DNA of 64,000 nt from Pseudomonas sp. TTU2014-080ASC (GTDB lineage: Bacteria; Pseudomonadota; Gammaproteobacteria; Pseudomonadales; Pseudomonadaceae): assembly GCF_001446935.1 (NCBI RefSeq), contig NZ_LKKK01000015.1, forward strand, positions 164,994 through 228,993, in the 5' to 3' direction. Each line of letters opens with the position of its first letter. Position 1 is the stretch's first letter. Below the pieces are notes generated by a model. That model had not been told where the DNA came from and did no database searches. It saw only the letters and a program-made list of their open reading frames with translations. Of the stretch, positions 52,521 through 61,000 are shown one piece after another. A program made the position numbers and the translations under genes.

Positions 52521-53015
52521 ATGGCCCGTGGGGTTAACAAAGTAATTTTGGTCGGGACCTGCGGCCAGGACCCGGAAACCCGCTACCTGCCTAACGGAAA
52601 TGCGGTGACCAACCTGAGCCTGGCAACCAGCGAGCAGTGGACTGACAAGCAGACCGGCCAACGTGTTGAAAAAACCGAATGGCACCGTGTCGCTCTGTTC
52701 GGCAAGGTTGCCGAGATTGCCGGTGAGTACCTGCGTAAAGGCTCGCAGGTCTATATCGAAGGCAAACTGCAAACCCGCGAGTGGGAAAAAGACGGCATCA
52801 AGCGCTACACCACTGAAATCATTGTGGACATGCAAGGCACTATGCAATTGCTCGGCGGCCGTCCAGACAACGCTGGCGGTGACTCAGCTCCGCGCCAAGC
52901 TCGTCCGGCAGCGCCTGCCCGCCCTCAACAGCAGGCCGCTCCGCGTCCGGCACCGCAGCCAGCCGCACAACCCGCGCCGGACTACGACAGCTTTGATGAC
53001 GACATTCCGTTCTAA
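52521..53015 (+). CDS. ssb: Single-stranded DNA-binding protein
   Basis: The 164-residue protein has the OB-fold opening ARGVNKVILVGTCGQDPETR, EWHRVALFGKVAEIAGEYL and a Pro/Gln/Ala-rich linker. It ends in the conserved acidic tip DDDIPF, which docks repair and replication partners. An AGGAG ribosome site precedes the ATG. In P. aeruginosa ssb lies near uvrA, which is not visible here; instead it is convergent with type I secretion genes. Confidence 0.98.
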   Translation: MARGVNKVILVGTCGQDPETRYLPNGNAVTNLSLATSEQWTDKQTGQRVEKTEWHRVALFGKVAEIAGEYLRKGSQVYIEGKLQTREWEKDGIKRYTTEIIVDMQGTMQLLGGRPDNAGGDSAPRQARPAAPARPQQQAAPRPAPQPAAQPAPDYDSFDDDIPF

Positions 53016-53044
53016 CGGTCTGCGTTAAAGCTGCACTGCTTACC

Positions 53045-53070
53045 CAAGAACCCCGCATGCGGGGTTCTTG
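53045..53070. terminator. Bidirectional terminator after ssb
   Basis: A perfect 26-base palindrome, reading CAAGAACCCCGCA then its exact complement, lies between the convergent ssb and LapC-like genes. It is followed by CATTTT on the plus strand. Confidence 0.8.
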
Positions 53071-53117
53071 CATTTTGGGATAACGGTACCGCTGCGCACG
53101 GCCGCCACACCTATATC

Positions 53118-54290
53118 TCAGCGCTCACGTAACGCCTCGCGGGCTTTATTGAGCGGTGATAACAGATAGCTAAGGACTGACTTCTTGCCAGTGTGGATAT
53201 CAACTGTCGCCACCATCCCCGGCACAACCGGCATTTCCTTACCACTTTTAGAAGTCAGCTTGTCTGAGTCAGTCAGTACGTAGACCCGGTAGTAGTAAAC
53301 ATCAGGATGCACTTCATCCTGGATCGTATCAGGTGAGATCATCATGACCTTGCCGGGCATGCCGCCATAGACCGAGTAATCAAAGGCAGATATTTTCACT
53401 GTCGCTTCCTGCCCGGGATAAATGTAAGCAATATCCTCAGGATAGATTCTGGCCTCCACCTGCAGCTGATCTCCCAACGGGACGATTGTCATCAATAGCC
53501 CATTCGCAGGAATAACTCCGCCGATAGTCGTGGTCGTAATGTCCTTTACGATTCCCTTAACCGGAGATATCAGCGTTGTACGACTCAGAGAATCACTACG
53601 GCCTCGGGTGATGGAAGCCTGGGACTCTATCTGCTCCCGGACTTTAGCCAACTCCTCACGGGCCTTGATGATGTACTGAGCCTTGATATCGGCATGCTTG
53701 ATTTCGAGCTCATTCAGCTGTCGCCTAAGCCGTAAAACCTCCACATCACTGGCAGCTCCGCGCGAGACCAAGGGCATCGTCATGGCCAATTCGCTTTTGA
53801 TCAGAACCATGCCTTTTTCCAAACCCGCCAGCGACTGTTCTAGACCTTGTCGCCGGGACTTATACAGCGCTGTTTCAGCGTTTATTAAGTCGCGCTCCTG
53901 GTAGAGCTCTTGAGGAAACTGCAACGGTCCGCCATTAAGTTCTGCGCTTAATCTGGCAGCGGTGGCCTGAGCGGCTCGGACCTTGGACGCGACCTCCTCG
54001 ACAGATGACTCAATACGGGTTCTGTCCAGTAAGGCAAGCACCTGGCCCTTCTGAACAATTTCTCCTTCTTTAACCCGGAGATTAATTAAAACGCCGCCCT
54101 CCAACGACTGAATAAACTGTTCCCGCGAAGAAGGAATAACTTTACCGGTCCCGGTTGAAACTTCGTCCAATACAGCAAAATAAGACCAGAGAAAAAAACA
54201 AGTGATGGCTAAAAAGAACAGCCAAACCAATTTAGTGGACCACGATAATTCATGGCGCAAACTTTCATCTGACATATTTAAGACATGCAT
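53118..54290 (-). CDS. Type I secretion periplasmic adaptor (HlyD/LapC-like)
   Basis: The roughly 390-residue membrane fusion protein has one N-terminal membrane helix (LVWLFFLAITCFFLWSYFAV), a biotinyl-lipoyl-like half (STGTGKVIPSSREQFIQSLE; VKEGEIVQKGQVLALLD), a long coiled-coil hairpin and a beta-barrel domain with LEARIYPEDIAYIYPGQEA-like sequence, ending in a short helix. It bridges the LapB-like ATPase and the TolC-like channel. The ATG at 54290 has GAGGTGG upstream. Last gene of the adhesin-secretion cluster. Confidence 0.94.
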   Translation of the reverse strand: MHVLNMSDESLRHELSWSTKLVWLFFLAITCFFLWSYFAVLDEVSTGTGKVIPSSREQFIQSLEGGVLINLRVKEGEIVQKGQVLALLDRTRIESSVEEVASKVRAAQATAARLSAELNGGPLQFPQELYQERDLINAETALYKSRRQGLEQSLAGLEKGMVLIKSELAMTMPLVSRGAASDVEVLRLRRQLNELEIKHADIKAQYIIKAREELAKVREQIESQASITRGRSDSLSRTTLISPVKGIVKDITTTTIGGVIPANGLLMTIVPLGDQLQVEARIYPEDIAYIYPGQEATVKISAFDYSVYGGMPGKVMMISPDTIQDEVHPDVYYYRVYVLTDSDKLTSKSGKEMPVVPGMVATVDIHTGKKSVLSYLLSPLNKAREALRER

Positions 54291-54395
54291 AACCACCTCA
54301 CACAAAAGCTCTTAATCAAGAAATTTGAGCAAGCGAAACCATGTAACTCACGAGACAAATAAAAAATGCTCTACAGAAATTTGGCCTACCTGATG

Positions 54396-56525
54396 TCATG
54401 CTTTGGCGTTAGTTTTGCGCGATTCTTTAGCAGCCAAGCTGCCAAGTAGCTCATCCTTATGCCCGTCCATGATGACCTTTCCAGACTCCAAAACAATGAT
54501 CCGATCAACCAGTTTTAAGATCGGAAAGCGGTGCGTGGTAAGTATCAGAGTTCTGCCTTTAACCCACTCCTCCACGCCATCAATGAAGGAATTTTCCGTC
54601 ACATCATCAAGAGATGAAGTGGGTTCATCCAACAACAGAATGTTTGATTTACTGATTAATGTTCTGGCGATTAATAAGGCCTGTCGTTGCCCAGCCGACA
54701 ATCCTTTCCCACCCTCTTGAACGACATAATCAAGCCCTGAGCGGTTAGCGCGAACAATCGAGCCGGCCCCAGAAATTTCGAGCACCTGAATAATTTCGTC
54801 ATCGGAAACCAAAGGGTGGCCCAGGGCGATGTTTTCCCTCAGCGTTCCATAAAATAGTCGTGAGTTTTGGGTGAGCAGTGAGACATCGCGCCGGACATCA
54901 CTGGGATCAATCTGTGACAGCTCAAGACCATCCAGCGTGACGCTGCCCTTCTGCACGGCATACATACCGGCCAGCAACTGCAAAAGCGTGGACTTACCTG
55001 AGCCCATTTTCCCAAGTATGGCAACACGCTCGCCAGCCTTGATCTTGAGCTGCTCAATATCAATGGCAGCTTTGCTAGTACCGGCATAAGTGAAGGAGGC
55101 CTTATCGAGTACATAATCACCACGTATCACTGAACGGTGGAGCATTTGCCCTTCTGTTTGCTCAACGGGCAACCTCATAAGCTCATCCAGCCCCTGTTTG
55201 GTGACTTTGGCCTGCTGCCAACGTACAAACACCCCCGCCAGTTGAGCGACCGGAGCCATCATTCGAGATGCAAGAATTGACGATCCGACCAAAGCCCCTG
55301 TCGTCATATCGCCCTTCATTACCTGGTAACAGCCGACCAGAATGACGCCGGCGTAAACGGCCCCCTGTAATTCCTGTGCCCACGTCAGCAGCCAGTTAAC
55401 CGCTGAGCGTTGCTTCATGCTCAGCTTGGCATGCTCAGCCGTGAGCTCTGTCCACTGGCTTTGGAACCTAGGTTCGGCACGCAGCTGCTTAATATCATCA
55501 CGCCCCTCCACCGCCTCCACTAACAAAGCGTTGCGAATTGCAGCAACCCGCATTGACTCCCTGGACAAACGGGCCAATGTCTTCTGCGACAACCAAGTGG
55601 GGACAATAAACAGAGGCAGAGCGGCCAAGGCGACATACACAACCGGGCCGCCTGAGAAATACAGAATGACAATAAACAGCAATACGAATGGCAAATCAGC
55701 CATGGATCCAATAGTGGCCGATGTTATGAGCTCTCTGAGCTGCTCCAACTCACGTATCTGAGCAATAAAGCCACCTGCAGATTTAGAACCGTATTCGCTA
55801 CGAACCTTCATCATGCGCCCGAAAACCACATCACTGATTCTTAAGTCGGCGTGTTTGCCTAAAGCATCGGATATTTGTCCACGGGCGACTCTCAGGAAAA
55901 ATTCAAACGTAATCGCCAACATCACGCCAAAGAAAAGAACCCACAAGGTTGACTCAGACTTTGCGGGCACAACCCGGTCATAGACCTGCATCGAGAAAAG
56001 CACGACCGCCAATGCAAGAATATTAACCAGCAAGGAAGCGACGGATATCTCTACAAAACGACGCCAATCCGCAAATAGGATTTTCCAGAACCAATCCTCC
56101 TTATAGGGTTTCATGTACTGGTCAATCCGCGCATCACGGATTGCTGCCTCAGGCCGGGCTATCGCGACACGCGTAGCACGACGGCACAGCTGCTTATAAT
56201 CAAGGACTGTGGGTAGCCCCTGATCACCCGCAATTAACAAGCTCATTCGCCCGTTTTTATCAACTTTCTGAACGACCCCAACCTGGCCATTTTTCATTTC
56301 AACTATCAACGGCTGACGCCAAGGATCAGCAACTTCAGGTGAAACCTCCTCAAAGCGGAGCGCCAGTCCAAATCGGGCAAATATATCTTTCAGGGCCGTG
56401 TCCAGATGGCCCTTCTCCCAGAGCAGAGAAAGTCGGACGCTTTCTTCAGATACGCTCAGGCTGTAATACCGGGCCACGTTAATCAGTGCTTCAGCCCAAT
56501 AATTTATTTGCTTGGTTGTGCTCAT
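54396..56525 (-). CDS. Type I secretion ABC permease/ATPase (LapB-like)
   Basis: The 709-residue exporter has an N-terminal C39-like domain without the catalytic Cys (the helix reads NYWAEALINVARYYSL), so it binds rather than cuts the substrate. Six membrane helices follow. The ATPase has Walker A GKMGSGKSTLLQL, signature LSAGQRQALLIARTL, Walker B ILLLDEPTSSLD and switch His in LTTHRFPIL. This matches exporters of large RTX adhesins. The ATG at 56525 shares ATGA with the TolC-like gene's stop and has a GGAGGG ribosome site. Confidence 0.95.
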   Translation of the reverse strand: MSTTKQINYWAEALINVARYYSLSVSEESVRLSLLWEKGHLDTALKDIFARFGLALRFEEVSPEVADPWRQPLIVEMKNGQVGVVQKVDKNGRMSLLIAGDQGLPTVLDYKQLCRRATRVAIARPEAAIRDARIDQYMKPYKEDWFWKILFADWRRFVEISVASLLVNILALAVVLFSMQVYDRVVPAKSESTLWVLFFGVMLAITFEFFLRVARGQISDALGKHADLRISDVVFGRMMKVRSEYGSKSAGGFIAQIRELEQLRELITSATIGSMADLPFVLLFIVILYFSGGPVVYVALAALPLFIVPTWLSQKTLARLSRESMRVAAIRNALLVEAVEGRDDIKQLRAEPRFQSQWTELTAEHAKLSMKQRSAVNWLLTWAQELQGAVYAGVILVGCYQVMKGDMTTGALVGSSILASRMMAPVAQLAGVFVRWQQAKVTKQGLDELMRLPVEQTEGQMLHRSVIRGDYVLDKASFTYAGTSKAAIDIEQLKIKAGERVAILGKMGSGKSTLLQLLAGMYAVQKGSVTLDGLELSQIDPSDVRRDVSLLTQNSRLFYGTLRENIALGHPLVSDDEIIQVLEISGAGSIVRANRSGLDYVVQEGGKGLSAGQRQALLIARTLISKSNILLLDEPTSSLDDVTENSFIDGVEEWVKGRTLILTTHRFPILKLVDRIIVLESGKVIMDGHKDELLGSLAAKESRKTNAKA

Positions 56526-57937
56526 TGCTGACCCTCCATGTCCCACAAGGCTTTATCGCTGATACCGTAGACTTCCCTACTTTTCCCCGATGTAGCGATG
56601 TACTCCACTACCCCAAATAAATAAGCGTACTTAGAGTCCTCACGGTCGGTGGCAGCAAAATAGGCCTCTTGCTCAGCGTTAAGCAGGTCAAGGATGGAGC
56701 GTTTTCCTAATGTATATTCCTCTTGATATAAAGAAGCGGTTTCCAGGATGCTGCTGTAACGCTGCTCTAATATGTGCAAGCGTCTTTTCTCACCTCGCAA
56801 TTCTTGCAGTGTCTTCTTAAGACGCTCGTCAACTCTTAGCCGAACATCTCGGATTAATTCATCCGCAGCGGAAACTTTTGCATAGGCAGCGCGTATTTGT
56901 GCCGACACGGCTCCACCTTGATAAAGCAATGCAGTGCCTTTGAGTTGGATGGAATTAAAACTTCCGTGATCGTCGCCGTTGTTAGGATTGACGCCAGAAA
57001 GGGCATGATTTGAAGAAGCCTCCAGCGTTAGCGTCGGATAGCGCTGAGCTTTTGAGTGTTCCAGAAGCGAAACAGCCACCTCGCGCTCAGCGTTCGCCTC
57101 AAGCAGCTCTGGGATAGTTTGATAATCAACCGGCGCCGCAAAATTCACGGACGACTCAAGGTCGGAAGGTAGTTGCCCGATCGTTAAGCCAGAGTCCTGG
57201 CCGATTAACAGACCAAGCTGCTCAGTCCATTGCGCCAGTAGAGTCTCCATCTCTACCTTACTGGCTTCGGCACTCTCTAATCGGGATTTGGCCTGAATGG
57301 GATCGGACTGCGTGGCCAGACCAGAACCCGCGCGCAATAGTGATCGGTCATAGACATCACTCAGGGCCGTCACCTGTTTTTCTGCGACAGCCAGCAGGGT
57401 TTGGTATCGGTGCACATTGATGTAGGCCACAGCCACTCTATAGGACACGTCATCAATCTGCTTGATCAGACTGGCGACACTTTTGGCCCTTTGGTTTTGA
57501 GCATGCCCTACTTTGCTTCTGGTTTTACCAAAATCATAAATAAGCTGCGAGAGCGTGATGGTGGCCAGTTGAGCATTACCATGTTCACTTAAGCGTCCGG
57601 AACTGATATCGGCGGATAACCGCGGGTAGTACCCCGCTTGCGCCGAATCAATCATGTTCTTCTGCTCCAATACTGCGTTAATTGAAGCCTGAACGGCGGG
57701 GTGTACCTCAACCGCCATTGCTACAGCGCGGTATAAATCAATTAAATCTCGGGACTCCAAGCCCGCCTGTTGCCCGTAATCAGCGACTTTGGCAAACAAT
57801 GAAGACTTGGAAGCAAGCCCAGGATCTTCGTTTAGCCAGGGTACAGCTGGCTGATCAGCAGACACATATGTAGAACTCAGTAACACAATGAGAGCAAATT
57901 TTGGCAGCAGCAAACCCCAACGATACATTAACTTCAT
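56522..57937 (-). CDS. TolC-family outer-membrane channel (LapE-like)
   Basis: The 471-residue protein has a signal peptide (LLLPKFALIVLLSSTYVSAD) and two repeats of the TolC coiled-coil/barrel layout: LYRAVAMAVEVHPAVQASINAV, YPRLSADISSGRL, LSQLIYDFGKTRSKVGHA and YPTLTLEASSNHAL, then YTLGKRSILDLLNAEQEAYFA. It forms the outer-membrane exit of the type I system. The ATG at 57937 has TAGGAG upstream. It is 75 bases after the adhesin stop, separated by a hairpin. Confidence 0.94.
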   Translation of the reverse strand: MKLMYRWGLLLPKFALIVLLSSTYVSADQPAVPWLNEDPGLASKSSLFAKVADYGQQAGLESRDLIDLYRAVAMAVEVHPAVQASINAVLEQKNMIDSAQAGYYPRLSADISSGRLSEHGNAQLATITLSQLIYDFGKTRSKVGHAQNQRAKSVASLIKQIDDVSYRVAVAYINVHRYQTLLAVAEKQVTALSDVYDRSLLRAGSGLATQSDPIQAKSRLESAEASKVEMETLLAQWTEQLGLLIGQDSGLTIGQLPSDLESSVNFAAPVDYQTIPELLEANAEREVAVSLLEHSKAQRYPTLTLEASSNHALSGVNPNNGDDHGSFNSIQLKGTALLYQGGAVSAQIRAAYAKVSAADELIRDVRLRVDERLKKTLQELRGEKRRLHILEQRYSSILETASLYQEEYTLGKRSILDLLNAEQEAYFAATDREDSKYAYLFGVVEYIATSGKSREVYGISDKALWDMEGQQ

Positions 57938-57965
57938 ATCGTTACTCCTAGGCAAAGTTCGTCCA

Positions 57966-57989
57966 AAGGAGGCTCAGCAGAGCCTCCTT
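57966..57989 (-). terminator. Hairpin between adhesin and secretion genes
   Basis: A perfect 10-base stem, AAGGAGGCTC with GAGCCTCCTT, surrounds a 4-base loop in the gap after the adhesin stop. On the minus strand only three T follow, so it may be a partial terminator that lowers the secretion genes relative to the adhesin, or an mRNA 3' stabiliser. Confidence 0.6.
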
Positions 57990-58012
57990 ATTTGGCGATA
58001 TAGGTCACTACA

Positions 58013-61000
58013 TCAAACGACTACTTGGTGGTTTGCTAAGAGTGTTAGCAAGTCAACCGTTACACCTTGAAGATTGGCTATCGGGGTGGAACTGAATTCA
58101 CCTGCGGTACCATCCCTATCGATATTAAGTATCGTATTACCGCCACTATTAACTACCGAGAGATAATCCATAATCGTCTCACCAGGATCTAAGGTAGCGA
58201 CACCGTTTATATAGTGTGCTGCGCCATCCGCATCGGCGACATAACCAATAAACAAACCGGAAACGTCAATACGATCCGCATTGGCTGTTGCCTCATACGT
58301 ACCAACGGTAAAACCATTAACGATATCGGCACCGTTGCCACCCGTTGCGTCATTGGCTAGCAATTCATAGATCAACGTATCCTTGCCGCCATGCAACAAG
58401 TTAAACGTATCGGCTCCACCACGACCGTTGAATACGTTGTTACCGGCATTATCTGTAAAGGTATCGTTACCCGCGCCGCCGGCAATACCTTCAATATTTG
58501 AGAATGTAGCAGTACCAAACCCGGTATCCTGAGGTGATGTATTGCTTAGATCCACAGTGATAGATACGCCTGCTCCGGCAAGCTTATAGTCAACTATGTC
58601 CATACCTCCGGTATTGCTCCAGACTTTCACACCGGAAATGGTTTCAGTGCCGCCAGCACCTTCATACTTATCGGTGCCCAGGGTGGCAAAAAATGTATCG
58701 TTATACCCTGTACCGACTATTCCGTTACCAATATTGGCATTAGCAGCGTTAGTTCCGGACTCTGCAGTTAATACATACGCCTCATTGGAAGCGCCCGCTT
58801 TCAGCCCTGACCATGCAGCATTTACATGTTCAATTGAGACACTGCCGACAACTGCTGCGCCCCCCACATCAGCAGAGGAACCGTTAACACTCCTCAGCAG
58901 CACCAAACTGTAGGTTTCATTGGCATCCAGACCATAGAAATCCACAATGGCAGAACTATCATTGGTCTGATTGCCTGACTGGGGATTGAGTATCTGCACG
59001 GCTACCAGTACACCCAGCGAGTTGTACAGTTGAACTGTATTACCATATAGGCTGTTGATGCCCTGTGCATCCAGTATCCGGAAGTGTAGTGATGTACCAT
59101 CAGCAATGGTGGTGGTATTGGCTATATATTTGGTATTTCCTTTCTGGGTGAATACAAGAAGATCTCTATCTCCATCCCAGTCTATGTCAGCGGCAATGGC
59201 ACCAGTAACGGCATCGTTAGTATTAACATTACCTGTCCAAATACCAATTGTATTAGTACCGCCCAACATATTCGATGTCGTAAAGCTATTAACACCTCCC
59301 GCCGTGGTATTTGTATAGAGATTAATTGGGCCGGTATTGCCTGCCGCGGTCATGCCACCAGTATTACCTATACCTGGAAGCTCAATAATATCTACTTTTC
59401 CATCTGCGTTCCAATCCACCGCCAATGACGCGCCACCGGCTATATCATCGCCAAACTTATATACTCCAGCCGCCGTACCAATACCATCACTATTCGGATC
59501 ATCCATCTGCAGCTTGCCAGCACCATCATTATATAAAACCTTACTTTCAAATGCCGCCGGAGTAGTTGGTGCACCCGCACCAGCAAACCCTCTCCCTAAG
59601 AACAAATCCATATATCCGTCACCATTAAAGTCTCCCCACGTCATAGAGACTCCATTGGCCCTGCTTGGATCTACAGAGTTTCGCTGAAATACCTCATCTA
59701 CAATCTGTGTATTATTCCAGGTTCCATCTCCATTATTAGTCGCAACCACTAACCGGTGCGGTTCTGTACTTATTGGGGTTGTTGCTCCAGCCCCACCAAT
59801 TTTACTTGACCCCACTGAAGCATGATAAACAAGATCAACGTTGCCATCATTATTCAAGTCAACACCAGATAGCTCCATATCAAATGTAGCGTTCCCAGTA
59901 TTTGTTGAGGCAGGACCTCCATTTGCCGTAGCCCCCTGCGTATAGGTGTGATCTTTGATTAGCCCCAGGATTGTTCCATCCACGTTAATCACAATCTGGC
60001 TATCAACCCCGCCGCCTCCCGAAGCATCATTCGGCGTTTGATCTCCATAGGCTATGTCGACATAGCCGTCACCGGTTTTATCAAACGCAACAATGCCTCC
60101 AAACCAGTTCCAAGTGTTAGCACTACCTCCAGTTCCCCGGTCACCTCCAACGGCTGGCGGAGCACCGACCTGGTCAGCAGTATATGATGCACCGTCATAT
60201 AGAAACATCTGCTGCCCATCTTGGTAGTTATTGTCTTCAGCAAACAAATCCATATATCCGTCACGATTGATATCAATAAACGTAGCACTGCCAACATAAT
60301 TCTGGGCGTTATATCCACCACCGCTATTACTCACTAGCGCGGTCTGAGCAAAACTTCCCAACGTGGCGTTATTGGTACCATTCGCATCCAACATTGTTTG
60401 ATTGGTATGAATACGCCACATCCCGTTTTCACCAATTGTATAAGCGGTACCTTTCTGGGCCTCATCACTTGCGTTTGAGCCAATTTCTACGACAGGCTCT
60501 GGCGCTACGATTAACTCATCAAGCGTTATATCCGCTGCAATAACAACCCCATCCGCATCTTTGACAACGGCCTCTACATCATATGTAGCCAGTGCAATTT
60601 GGCTGGGTATCTGCAGGTACCATGTGGCATTGATATTATCAATAACCACATCTCCGGCCTGGGAACTATAAGTGACGCCATCCACAGTCACTTCAAGATA
60701 CTCTCCAGCCTGAAGTACAAACGGCATAACACCTGTAATCAGCGGGGTATCATCTATTGTTTCTTGCGAGTTAACAGTGACAACAATTTCGACTGTAAGG
60801 TTGAAGACCTCTGAAGCTACGCCTTCGTTACCTGAGGATTCTGCAACTACTGCCTGATAGTTATGCACACTTCCGTTTTCCAGATTACCTGGATCAAAAC
60901 TCCAGCTTGTGCCGTTTACAGTGGCCACCCCAACCAAAGTCGAGCCGTCGTAAATCCGTACTTCTTCCCCCGGATTCAACTCAGCACTAATTGTTCCATT

